Shown here: piece after piece, positions 9,297 to 17,209 of the stretch
Layout of the letters: each line of letters starts with the position of its first letter
Position numbering within the stretch: the stretch's first letter is position 1
Assembly (NCBI RefSeq): GCF_003416885.1
Contig: NZ_QVPD01000008.1
Span: forward strand, 1-64,000
Length of the DNA: 64,000 bases
Direction: 5' to 3'
Origin: Cognatiluteimonas weifangensis
Lineage (GTDB): Bacteria > Pseudomonadota > Gammaproteobacteria > Xanthomonadales > Xanthomonadaceae
The notes under the pieces: model-generated
What the model saw: the letters and a program-made list of their open reading frames with translations, nothing else
Database searches by the model: none
Told to the model about the DNA's origin: nothing
Made by a program: the position numbers and the translations under genes

Positions 9297-11489
9297 TTGT
9301 CGATTGTCCTGAACGCATTTCCGCTGAAAGTCCCTGAGTTAGAGATTGAAGTCCTCCAGATTCCGTACGGCAAGGAAACCTTGGAGGACCTTCGAGACCG
9401 TTACAGAGCGACACATGCCTTCCGCAGGCAGGGTGACAACATTCTGATTTTTTCGGGGGACGGCACGTTCCCGACCTCTGGCAGGCCGCAGACAATCGCG
9501 CTTAAGGAGAACTTCGGCATCTTCTGCTCGCTGGTCAAGGACGGGCTGATTCGGCATCTCGCCGGGCTGGGCCGTAACCCGTCTGGTTTCAATCCTATCG
9601 AGTTGGTGAGCGCCAAGTCGGAAGACAATCTTCTGGTCTCGATTCTTGGGGACGCGTACCCGTTCAAGGTCTGCGCCAAGTACTCAATTGACACCCGTAC
9701 AATCCAAGGCCGTCCATGCCTTGTTATTGATTGCACAACGCGCCGCGTGCTCAAAGAGAACGGCCTGTTCTTTCTGAATGCCGGATTCGATCTCATGGGC
9801 CGCTATGTCGTCATTGAGCAAGAGGATGGATACAGAAGGCTCTTGGGCTCGGTGAGCAGCTGCAAGGGTGGAACGCTCGATGTTGCGCAGCCCGACGGCC
9901 AAGTCGTTCAGACCGAAGCGAAAGACGTTTATCTGGAGGCTAGTCGGACAAACTTCGACGACTACATTTTTCACACGCACGGAGCGCAAAAAGACGTTAT
10001 CGTCGAGCGTATCCGGCAATCCGTTTCCGCATTCAATCGAGGCGAGAATAAGAAGGCGCGCATCGACACGCTCAAGAAGTACATCCAGTCGAGGGCTATC
10101 CCCCTGATCGGCGGAACGCGCATTGAGATCGAGGATTCACCCAATATCCAGAAGCATTGCGGGCAAATGCAGAAGCCGGTGTTCATCTTCAACGACAGTG
10201 TCGAAGCAGATTGGGCCGAGAAGGGTCTGACACAGAGTGGCCCCTATACGAAGCGCACCTTCGATAGGAACGATCCGTCGATCTGCGTGATCTGCGCCCA
10301 GCATGACAAGGGGCGTGTCGAGCAATTCGTTCGCAAGCTACTGAAGGGCATCTCCAGCAGCAAGTACTTCAGCAACGGCCTTGAAGGCAAATTCACGCTC
10401 GGAACCAGCCGCGTGGAGGTGTTCGCGACAGCCACCGATAGCGTGGAGGGATACAGGAACGCAATCGAGGCCGCGATCCGGAAGAAGGCGGATGATGGCG
10501 GGCGCTGGGACTTGGCCCTCGTGCAAGTCCGACAGTCCTTCAAGAAGCTCAAAGTCACGGAGAATCCGTATTATCTCGGTAAGAGCCTTTTCTTCCTGCA
10601 TCAAGTTCCGGTGCAGGATTTCACGATAGAGCTTCTTGCTCAGCCCGATTATTCGCTTGGGTACTCGCTCAACAATATGGCCTTGGCCTGCTACGCGAAG
10701 ATGGGTGGCGTCCCTTGGCTTTTAAAATCCTCACCGACTCTATCGCACGAACTCGTGATCGGTATCGGTAGTGCGAATATCGGACAGGAGCGGGGTGTCG
10801 ATAATCAGCGGATTATGGGCATCACCACCGTCTTCTCCGGCGACGGCAGCTACATCGTCTCGAACACCTCGAAGGCTGTCGTACCGGAAGCTTACTGCGA
10901 AGCGTTGACCACCGTTCTCGGAGAGACGATAGAAAAGATTCAGAAGCGGATGAACTGGCAGAAAGGCGACACGATCCGCCTGATCTTTCATGCGCAGGTC
11001 AAGAAGTTCAACAAAGAAGAGATCGAAGCCGTTCGCGCTGTGATCGACAAGTACCATGAATATCAGATCGAGTACGCCTTCCTGAAAATCTCGGAGGATC
11101 ACGGGCTGCATATGTTCGACTCCGCGACGGCCGGCGTGAAGAAGGGGCGACTGGCTCCGCCGCGTGGGAAGACGTTCAAGCTTTCCAAGCACCAGATGCT
11201 TGTCTACCTGATTGGCCAGCGCGAACTGCGTCAAGACACAGACGGACATCCGCGCGGCGTGATCCTTGATGTTCACAAGGACTCGAGCTTCAAAGACATC
11301 ACGTATTTGAGCGCCCAGCTATACAGCTTCGCATCGCATTCCTGGCGCAGCTACTTCCCCAACCCGATGCCGGTAACTGTCAGCTATTCTGACCTGATCG
11401 CCCGGAATCTTGGATGGCTGAACCAGCTTCCGGGCTGGAACGACTCGGTGATGATCGGAAAGATCGGGCAATCCCAATGGTTCCTGTAG
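9297..11489 (+). CDS. Prokaryotic Argonaute, catalytically inactive, long-B-like (PIWI domain)
   Basis: A 730-residue Argonaute that probably uses a guide strand to recognise invading nucleic acid. Residues 1-320 would hold the N and reduced PAZ-like regions. The MID domain begins near 325 (PSICVICAQHDKGRVEQFVRKLLKG), and the segment ENPYYLGKSLFFLHQVPVQ looks like a YK-type 5'-end pocket. The PIWI domain covers about 465-730. The first catalytic Asp is absent: HELVIGIGSANIG has Gly491 where active enzymes have Asp. The later RDG-like motif reads FHAQ (565-567), so cleavage is very unlikely. Size and inactivity fit long-B Argonautes, which act through a partner effector; the overlapping nuclease gene supplies one. 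The start is TTG behind AAAAGGGG, with no upstream ATG in frame. Lower GC and different codon use than both flanks indicate horizontal transfer. Confidence 0.88.
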   Translation: MSIVLNAFPLKVPELEIEVLQIPYGKETLEDLRDRYRATHAFRRQGDNILIFSGDGTFPTSGRPQTIALKENFGIFCSLVKDGLIRHLAGLGRNPSGFNPIELVSAKSEDNLLVSILGDAYPFKVCAKYSIDTRTIQGRPCLVIDCTTRRVLKENGLFFLNAGFDLMGRYVVIEQEDGYRRLLGSVSSCKGGTLDVAQPDGQVVQTEAKDVYLEASRTNFDDYIFHTHGAQKDVIVERIRQSVSAFNRGENKKARIDTLKKYIQSRAIPLIGGTRIEIEDSPNIQKHCGQMQKPVFIFNDSVEADWAEKGLTQSGPYTKRTFDRNDPSICVICAQHDKGRVEQFVRKLLKGISSSKYFSNGLEGKFTLGTSRVEVFATATDSVEGYRNAIEAAIRKKADDGGRWDLALVQVRQSFKKLKVTENPYYLGKSLFFLHQVPVQDFTIELLAQPDYSLGYSLNNMALACYAKMGGVPWLLKSSPTLSHELVIGIGSANIGQERGVDNQRIMGITTVFSGDGSYIVSNTSKAVVPEAYCEALTTVLGETIEKIQKRMNWQKGDTIRLIFHAQVKKFNKEEIEAVRAVIDKYHEYQIEYAFLKISEDHGLHMFDSATAGVKKGRLAPPRGKTFKLSKHQMLVYLIGQRELRQDTDGHPRGVILDVHKDSSFKDITYLSAQLYSFASHSWRSYFPNPMPVTVSYSDLIARNLGWLNQLPGWNDSVMIGKIGQSQWFL

Positions 11490-12643
11490 AGAAGGAAAAC
11501 GCGTACCAATTGCGCGAGTATTTGCATCGCAAGGTGAGCGAGAGTGCGCATGCTGATCCTTTCAAATCTTCTTTTCTGTGTTTTCTGGGGTTGTCGAGGG
11601 ATGGTGTTTCCTCCTTCGATTTTGCGATGCTCTCCTTGTATCAGCGGTGCTCAATTGCAGGTCTCGGCGTCCTGGACGAAACCGTTTCGACCCTGGATGT
11701 CTCTCGCCTGCTCGGCCAAGCCGCCAAGATCGACTCCACACCGCGCCCATGGGTCTCCGACATGTTCGGGGTCATGGCGGTGAAATGGCTGGTCGGACAG
11801 ATGAACAACGCACGCATCGCCCGCGAGTTCGAGAATTGGATTTCAGGGTTTTTGGCTCAGCAGATCAGCAGCGATCATCTCAATCTCTTCGAGAAGGATA
11901 TCGCTGCGTATATCCGCAGCAGCGATTCCGCGGTCTACGCGAGCGCATGTGTTCCGCTCTTTCTTCATTATCGGCGGATACGGCGAATCGACGATCACCA
12001 GCTCCGCCTTTCTCTAATCGGCTGTTTTATGGCTGAGTTCCGAGCGCAGGCGCAAGCGCAAGAAGACAATTCGACGGCACTGTTGAGCCTGATGGTTTAC
12101 GTCTTCGACCAGGTCAATCAGGACGTGGCCGTAGTGCCGCCGAAAGGCTGGAGTCTCAACGATCTTTTAGGATTTCTGGAGCATATCCCCGTCGGCCTCA
12201 AGCGGTGGACATGGGAAGACGCGGGGCGCACGAGAGGCGCGGAACCCGTCAAGTGGCAGGTAGAAAACGAATACCATGTCCAGAACTTGCTCTATGTCTT
12301 GCTTGCGCCGATCTTCAACGACATCGCGGACGAAGTGAACCTTCAGCCTGTCGGGCAGAAGAACCCGCGCATTGATCTCTACCTACCCTCGCTGCATACG
12401 ATCATCGAGGTCAAATACCGGAAAGACGAGAAGAAGTCCTTTCAGGCTCTCATTGGCGAGATCGCCGAAGATGCGTCTCTCTATCGTGCCGACACGAATT
12501 ACAAGGGCGCGCGGATCGTCATCTTCCTGTGGGACTGCACACGCGCGACACAGGAGCATGCAAAATTCAAGGAAGGTGTCTCCAAAATCGATGGAATTGA
12601 TGGGTGCGTTATAACTAGCGCACCCTCCACAATGAGTTGGTAG
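11477..12643 (+). CDS. PD-(D/E)XK nuclease, Argonaute-associated effector
   Basis: 388-residue protein read from ATG 11477, which overlaps the Argonaute stop by 13 bp; an in-frame ATG at 11414 would add 21 residues. Residues 1 to about 245 are mostly helical, with no motif I recognise. The C-terminal domain has the PD-(D/E)XK core: Asp300 in PRIDLYLP, then Glu311 and Lys313 in IIEVKYRK, followed by a helix with a conserved-looking acidic/aromatic pattern (GEIAEDASLY). The protein fits the restriction-endonuclease-like partners encoded beside inactive long-B Argonautes (called BPAN in the literature), which degrade DNA once the Argonaute detects an invader and cause abortive infection. Pairing, overlap and shared low GC support one operon. 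Function is inferred; the nuclease motif is seen. Confidence 0.85.
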   Translation: MVPVEKENAYQLREYLHRKVSESAHADPFKSSFLCFLGLSRDGVSSFDFAMLSLYQRCSIAGLGVLDETVSTLDVSRLLGQAAKIDSTPRPWVSDMFGVMAVKWLVGQMNNARIAREFENWISGFLAQQISSDHLNLFEKDIAAYIRSSDSAVYASACVPLFLHYRRIRRIDDHQLRLSLIGCFMAEFRAQAQAQEDNSTALLSLMVYVFDQVNQDVAVVPPKGWSLNDLLGFLEHIPVGLKRWTWEDAGRTRGAEPVKWQVENEYHVQNLLYVLLAPIFNDIADEVNLQPVGQKNPRIDLYLPSLHTIIEVKYRKDEKKSFQALIGEIAEDASLYRADTNYKGARIVIFLWDCTRATQEHAKFKEGVSKIDGIDGCVITSAPSTMSW

Positions 12644-12743
12644 GCGCCGTGCGCTAGTGGCGGGGCTGCGTATTCCTAATGGCCGCAAGGGGACATCCCC
12701 TGGATGGCGGCTTCTGGCCGATTCCGGCCCTTGCAGCGCCCGG
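12644..12743. other. Right flank of Argonaute insert
   Basis: 100 bp between the nuclease stop and the end of the convergent response regulator gene. GC rises back to the chromosomal level here. A small palindrome GGGACATCCC lies at 12690-12699. No terminator with a T-run is evident. Confidence 0.3.
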
Positions 12744-13403
12744 CTATAACTGCCTAGCCGGATCACTCAACTCCAGCTCCCGCAACACCACGCTGGCCTG
12801 CGTCCGGTTCCGCACCCCGAGCCGCTCGAAGATCGCCGTCAGGTGCGCCTTGACCGTCCGCTCCTGCACGCCGAGCCGGTCGGCGATCTGCTTGTTGAGC
12901 AGGCCTTCGGCCACCAGCGCCAGCACCCGGAACTGTTGCGGCGACAAACTCGCCAAGCGCGCCGCCAGCTCCGCATCGCCGGGCAGGGACCGGGCGCCAT
13001 CGACTGCATTGCGCAGCGACGGCGGCAGCCATTGCTGCAGCCCCAGCACGGCGCGGATCGCCTCGCGCAGGTCTTCCAGCCCGGTGCTCTTGGGCAGGTA
13101 ACCGGCGGCGCCGTGGTCCAGCGCGCGGCGGATCACCCGCGGGTCGTCGTTCGCGGACACCACCACCACGGCCACGCCGGGATGTTGCGCGCGGATCGCG
13201 GCCAGGCCGGCAAGGCCGTGGTTGCCGGGCATGTGCAGGTCCAGCAGCACCAGGTCGATGCCGGGTTCGGCCTCGAGCGCGGCGAGCACGCCGTCCAGCG
13301 AATCGGCTTCGCGCACCTGCAGGTCGGCGACCGCATCGGCGGCGGCGCCGCGCAGCGCGGCGCGGAACAGCGGATGGTCGTCGGCGATCAGCAGGGTCGG
13401 CAT
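12744..13403 (-). CDS. LuxR/NarL-type response regulator
   Basis: 219-residue two-component regulator. The N-terminal receiver has the acidic pair in LLIADDHPLF and phosphoacceptor Asp55 in VLLDLHMPG. The C-terminal LuxR/FixJ helix-turn-helix is at about 153-210 (LSPQQFRVLALVAEGLLNKQIADRLGV, then ERTVKAHLTAIFERLGV). It presumably binds DNA as a dimer after phosphotransfer. It faces the SSS-type hybrid kinase at 5637-8963, from which it is separated only by the Argonaute insert, so that kinase is the obvious candidate partner. This is contextual inference. Targets are unknown; the next gene on the same strand, 3-hydroxybutyrate dehydrogenase at 13463, is only 59 bp upstream of this one and could be co-transcribed. 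Confidence 0.9.
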   Translation of the reverse strand: MPTLLIADDHPLFRAALRGAAADAVADLQVREADSLDGVLAALEAEPGIDLVLLDLHMPGNHGLAGLAAIRAQHPGVAVVVVSANDDPRVIRRALDHGAAGYLPKSTGLEDLREAIRAVLGLQQWLPPSLRNAVDGARSLPGDAELAARLASLSPQQFRVLALVAEGLLNKQIADRLGVQERTVKAHLTAIFERLGVRNRTQASVVLRELELSDPARQL

Positions 13404-13462
13404 GGCAGCGGCCGGTTACGCGGGCGGGCCGGACGGCACGGCGCGACCGTCGCCCCGTCCCC

Positions 13463-14227
13463 TCATTGAACCGTCCAGCCGCCGTCCACTTCCAGGGTGT
13501 GGCCGGTGATGTTGCGCGCCGGCGGCGAGATCAGGAATGCGGCGATCCCGGCCAGTTCGTCGAAGCCGATGAACACGCCCTTGGGCATCGGCTTGAGCAT
13601 CACCTCGCTGACCACCTGCGCCTCCGGGATGCCGCGGGTGCGCGCCTGGTCGGCGATCTGCTTGTCCACCAGCGGGGTCTTCACGTAGGTCGGGCAGATG
13701 GTGTTGATGGTGATGTCGGTGTCGGCGGTTTCCAGCGCGATCACCTTGGAGAACCCGAGCAGGCCGTGCTTGGCGGCGACATAGGCGCTCTTGTACGGGC
13801 TGGCCACCAGCGAGTGGATCGAGCCGATGTTGACGATGCGGCCGAAGCCGCGCTCGCGCATCCCCGGCAGCAGCGCGCGGGTGAGGCGGGCGACGCCGAC
13901 CAGCATCACCTGCACCAGGAAGTCCCACTTGGCGATCGGGAATTCCTCCAGCGGCGCGACGTGCTGCAGGCCGGCGTTGTTGACCAGCACCTCGACCGGG
14001 CGCGAGACCGCGGCCAGGGCGGCGGCAACGCTGTCGTCTGAGGTGACATCCAGCACCAGCGCTTCGGCCGAACCGCCGGTGCCGCGGATCTGCGCGGCGA
14101 CCGCTTGCGCGGCCTCGCGGTTGACGTCGGTCACGACCAGGTGGTGGCCGGCTGCGGCCAGTTCGGTGGCGATGCCGGCGCCGATGCCGCTGCCGGCGCC
14201 GGTGATCAGGATGCAGCGCGTGGCCAT
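13463..14227 (-). CDS. hbdH: 3-hydroxybutyrate dehydrogenase (SDR family)
   Basis: NAD-dependent oxidation of (R)-3-hydroxybutyrate to acetoacetate, the last step in using polyhydroxybutyrate. The 254-residue protein has the SDR nucleotide motif TGAGSGIG at 9-16, NNAG at 83-86, and catalytic Ser136, Tyr149 and Lys153 (NIGSIHSL, SAYVAAKHG). The segment CPTYVKTPLVDKQI is typical of bacterial 3-hydroxybutyrate dehydrogenases and separates it from generic acetoacetyl-CoA reductases. It is divergent from the oligomer hydrolase at 14336, whose product is its substrate. The pair shares a 108-bp intergenic region with a possible minus-strand TAGGCT -10 near 14255, which suggests joint control. Confidence 0.88.
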   Translation of the reverse strand: MATRCILITGAGSGIGAGIATELAAAGHHLVVTDVNREAAQAVAAQIRGTGGSAEALVLDVTSDDSVAAALAAVSRPVEVLVNNAGLQHVAPLEEFPIAKWDFLVQVMLVGVARLTRALLPGMRERGFGRIVNIGSIHSLVASPYKSAYVAAKHGLLGFSKVIALETADTDITINTICPTYVKTPLVDKQIADQARTRGIPEAQVVSEVMLKPMPKGVFIGFDELAGIAAFLISPPARNITGHTLEVDGGWTVQ

Positions 14228-14323
14228 GGGCCGCCTCGCGGAGTGGGGAGATCGCTAGCCTAGCAGGGGGCGGCCGGCGGCGAGGTCGGACCAAAGTACG
14301 ATGCCGCGGTCATCGCGGCTTGC

Positions 14324-14336
14324 TAGGGTTGCGGCA
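14324..14336 (+). promoter_or_regulatory. -10 element giving a leaderless start for oligomer hydrolase
   Basis: TTGCTAGGGT carries a TAGGGT -10 at 14324-14329. The position seven bases after its last T is 14336, the A of the ATG. There is no room for a ribosome binding site, so a leaderless transcript is inferred. Confidence 0.5.
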
Positions 14337-16201
14337 TGAACGCCTCCCGCCCTGCCGTCGCTGCCGCGATGCTGCTCGTCCTTGCGGGTTGCGCATCGGC
14401 GCCGCGTGCCGACGCACCCATCGCCGTAGCGGACGCCCACATGTCGACTCCCGCCGCCTTCACCGCATCGCACGCCAGCACGCATCGCGACGGCGACGAC
14501 CTGCTGACCGCGGGCCTGGGCCTGGCCGGATTGCAGTCCGCGCTGCCGCCGGCCTTTGCCGATGCGACGCGCCCGACCGCCGCCGAGGCGCGCCGCCGGG
14601 CGATCTGGAGCAACTGGCGCGGGATCGCCGACCTGGCGCCCGGCGGCGGCTACGGCAGCGTGTACGGCAGCACCGCGACGGTGCCCGGGCGCGAGTTCTC
14701 GGCGCTGGCCACGTTGCCCGGCGCGCGCCAGCCGCACCGGGTGCTGGTGCAGGTGCCCGATGGCTTCGACCGCGCCCGGCGCTGCCTCGTGGTGGCGCCG
14801 GCTTCCGGCTCGCGCGGCATCTACGGGGCGATCGCCGTCGCCGGCGCCTGGGGCCTGCCCCGGGGCTGCGCGGTGGCCTATACCGACAAGGGCGCGGGCA
14901 GCGACTATTTCGATCTGGACGCGGGCATCGGCGTGCGCGTGGATGGCACCCCGGGCGCCGCGGCCGATGGCGGGCTGGCCTTCGTCCCGGAGGCGCCTGT
15001 CGGGGCAAAGGGCGTCGCCTTCCGCCACGCGCATTCGCAGGACAATCCGGAAGCCGACTGGGGCCGCCATGTGCGCCAGGCCGCGCAGTACGCGCTGCAG
15101 GTGCTGGCCGAGGCGCTGCCCGACGCCGCGCCCTTCACCTTCGACAACACCCGGGTGATCGCGGTCGGCATCTCCAACGGCGGCGGCGCGGTGCTGCGCG
15201 CGGCCGAGCTTGCGGACAGCGGCACCGACGGCGACTGGCTGGATGCGGTGGTCGCCGGTGAGCCGAACATCTACGTCGAGGCCGGCGGCCGCGCGCTCTA
15301 CGACTACGCCACCGAAGCGGCGCTGCTGCAACCCTGCGCGTTGCTGCATCTGGATCCGGCGTCGATGGCGCAACCGCCGATGCGGGCCACGGTCGAGCGG
15401 TGGTGGACGCTGCGTTGCGCGTCGTTGCAGGCCGCCGGCCTGGTTTCCGGCACGACCGTCGCCGCACAGGCGCAGTCGGCTTACGACGCGCTGCGCGCCA
15501 GCGGCTGGACCGACGCCGCGCTGCGCTCCGGCGCCGCGTCCAGCGGCTTCGACCTGTGGCGGTCGGTGGCGGCGACCTACGCGTCGGCCTATGGCCGCTA
15601 CGGCGTCGGCGAGCATCCCTGCGGCTACGGCTTCGCCGCGCAGGCCCCGGACACGAGCCTGCGCCCGGCCACCGATGTCGAGCGCGCCGCGTGGTGGTCC
15701 GACGCTGCCGGCATTCCGCCGGGCAACGGCGTGAACCTCGTCGACAGCAAGCTCGCGCCGCCGGACTTCACCCTCGCCGGCCTGCAATGCCTGCGCGCTT
15801 TGTGGGACGGGCAGGGCGCCGATGCCGACCGCGTGCGCGCAGGCATCGCCGAAACCCGCGCCGCGCTGCCGCGCACCGGCCTGCCGGTGGTGGTGGTGCA
15901 CGGCCTCGACGACGGCCTGGTGCCGCCGGCCTTCAGCAGCGCGCCCTACGTCGCCGCCGCGCAGGCGGCCGCGCGCGAGGTGCGCTACTGGCAGGTGCGC
16001 AACGCCGAGCACTTCGACGCCTTCCTCGGCTTTCCGGACTACGCCGCGCGCTACGTGCCGATGCTGCCGTACGTGTATGCGGCGCTGGATCGTGTCGATG
16101 CCTTCCTCGATGGCACGGGTGCCTTGCCGGCCGATGCGGTGATCGCGACGAAGCCGCGCGGGAGTGCCGCCTTGACTGCCGACGATCTCGCTATCCCGTA
16201 G
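14336..16201 (+). CDS. 3-hydroxybutyrate oligomer hydrolase, lipoprotein
   Basis: 621-residue hydrolase that releases (R)-3-hydroxybutyrate from short oligomers made by PHB depolymerases. The N terminus has a lipoprotein signal (MLLVLAGCASAP, lipobox LAGC), which predicts membrane anchoring on the periplasmic side. The nucleophile is Ser280 in VGISNGGG, a GxSxG-type elbow. VVVHGLDDGLVPPAFSS near 520-537 likely supplies the acid, and NAEHFDAFLGFP the His. Length and motifs fit the 3HB-oligomer hydrolase family (about 600-700 residues) better than short alpha/beta hydrolases. It is divergent from hbdH and upstream of the PhaE-PhaC genes, forming a polyester metabolism group. A periplasmic anchor would suggest use of external oligomers. 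That is inference. Confidence 0.85.
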   Translation: MNASRPAVAAAMLLVLAGCASAPRADAPIAVADAHMSTPAAFTASHASTHRDGDDLLTAGLGLAGLQSALPPAFADATRPTAAEARRRAIWSNWRGIADLAPGGGYGSVYGSTATVPGREFSALATLPGARQPHRVLVQVPDGFDRARRCLVVAPASGSRGIYGAIAVAGAWGLPRGCAVAYTDKGAGSDYFDLDAGIGVRVDGTPGAAADGGLAFVPEAPVGAKGVAFRHAHSQDNPEADWGRHVRQAAQYALQVLAEALPDAAPFTFDNTRVIAVGISNGGGAVLRAAELADSGTDGDWLDAVVAGEPNIYVEAGGRALYDYATEAALLQPCALLHLDPASMAQPPMRATVERWWTLRCASLQAAGLVSGTTVAAQAQSAYDALRASGWTDAALRSGAASSGFDLWRSVAATYASAYGRYGVGEHPCGYGFAAQAPDTSLRPATDVERAAWWSDAAGIPPGNGVNLVDSKLAPPDFTLAGLQCLRALWDGQGADADRVRAGIAETRAALPRTGLPVVVVHGLDDGLVPPAFSSAPYVAAAQAAAREVRYWQVRNAEHFDAFLGFPDYAARYVPMLPYVYAALDRVDAFLDGTGALPADAVIATKPRGSAALTADDLAIP

Positions 16202-16252
16202 CCGCCGTCACCCTCGCCCCGCATCACGGCCCACCCTTGCCCCGCGGCCCGG

Positions 16253-16313
16253 CTCACCCTCGCCCCGATTGCGGGGAGAGGGACAGGTTCGCGCAGCGAA
16301 CCAGGGTGAGGGG
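16253..16313. repeat. Palindromic dispersed element (CTCACCCTCGCCCC family)
   Basis: The left arm CTCACCCTCGCCCCGATTG and right arm with CAGGGTGAGGGG enclose GGTTCGCGCAGCGAACC. The whole folds as a branched hairpin. A partial copy (TCACCCTCGCCCCGC) lies just upstream at 16208-16222. It sits between the hydrolase stop and pssA. This layout is typical of intergenic REP-like elements in Xanthomonadaceae. Confidence 0.65.
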
Positions 16314-16390
16314 TGCGTCCTGGCAACCCATGCCGCGGAACTCCGCAGTTGCCGATTTCACGCCGGCTTTGGCACCCTGTCGCCGTCGTC

Positions 16391-17023
16391 ATGCCCGGAC
16401 CGCCGATGCCCAAGCGCCATTTCTCGATGCTGCGCGAGTTCCAGCTCGCCGACTGGTTCACCCTGGGCAACGCTTTCTGCGGCACCGGCGCGATCTTCGC
16501 GGCGATGCGCTTTTTGCAGGAGGGCATCGTCGCCGATTTGCTGTGGGGGATGGCGCTGATCCCGCTGGCGTTCGTGTTCGACGCGCTCGACGGCCGCATC
16601 GCGCGCTGGCGCAAGGTCGCCTCTACGCTGGGGCGCGAGCTGGACTCGCTGGCCGACGTGATCTCCTTCGGCGTCGCCCCGGCGGCGCTGGGTTACGCCT
16701 GCGGCCTGCAGGGCGGCTGGGACTGGGTGGTGCTGTCGTACTTCGTCGGCTGCGGCGTCAGCCGGCTGGCGCGCTACAACGTCACCGCCGAGTCGCTCTC
16801 GGGCGAGGAAGGCAAGGTGAAGTATTTCGAGGGCACGCCGATCCCCACCAGTGTGGTGATCGTCGGCTTGCTGGCGCTGGCGGCTTTCTCCGGCCGCCTC
16901 GGCGCCGACCTGTGGTTCGGCGAATTCCGGCTCGGGCCGTGGCTGCTGCATCCGCTGGTGCTGGTGTACGCGCTGTCGGGCTCGCTGATGATCAGCAAGA
17001 CCCTGCGCATCCCGAAACCGTAG
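16391..17023 (+). CDS. pssA: CDP-diacylglycerol-serine O-phosphatidyltransferase
   Basis: Inner-membrane enzyme making phosphatidylserine, the precursor of phosphatidylethanolamine. The CDP-alcohol phosphotransferase signature is complete: DALDGRIARW, then 8 residues to GRELDSLAD, giving the D-x2-DG-x2-AR-x8-G-x3-D-x3-D pattern. Several hydrophobic helices follow. From ATG 16391 it has 210 residues, short for the family but with all core elements. ATG 16406 (MPKRHFSML) is an alternative start, and the upstream in-frame ATG 16313 would overlap the repeat. It stands between polyester genes without obvious functional linkage. Confidence 0.88.
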   Translation: MPGPPMPKRHFSMLREFQLADWFTLGNAFCGTGAIFAAMRFLQEGIVADLLWGMALIPLAFVFDALDGRIARWRKVASTLGRELDSLADVISFGVAPAALGYACGLQGGWDWVVLSYFVGCGVSRLARYNVTAESLSGEEGKVKYFEGTPIPTSVVIVGLLALAAFSGRLGADLWFGEFRLGPWLLHPLVLVYALSGSLMISKTLRIPKP

Positions 17024-17182
17024 GGCGGGTTGCGGGCGGCCGTCCGGCCCGCGAGGCGGTCGGATCCGCAGGCCCCGGGCGGGCCTGATCGACCAGCGAA
17101 CGCATCGACACGGATCGGGTCCTGCATCCCGCAGCCCCGCGCCGATCCGGCCTGCGACGTGGCAGTGCAACAGACGCGGCGC

Positions 17183-17188
17183 TAGCAT
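17183..17188 (+). promoter_or_regulatory. Candidate -10 for phaE-phaC
   Basis: GCGCTAGCAT gives a TAGCAT -10 at 17183-17188. Initiation would be near 17195, with CAGGAGGA at 17199-17206 as a strong ribosome binding site before ATG 17210. Confidence 0.45.
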
Positions 17189-17209
17189 GGGCGCAACCCA
17201 GGAGGATGC

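Noticed and set aside
9297-11489. Catalytically active Argonaute or PIWI-RE family protein
   Set aside because: Catalytic positions are substituted, which excludes an active slicer. The protein is shorter than typical PIWI-RE proteins and lacks a nearby helicase.
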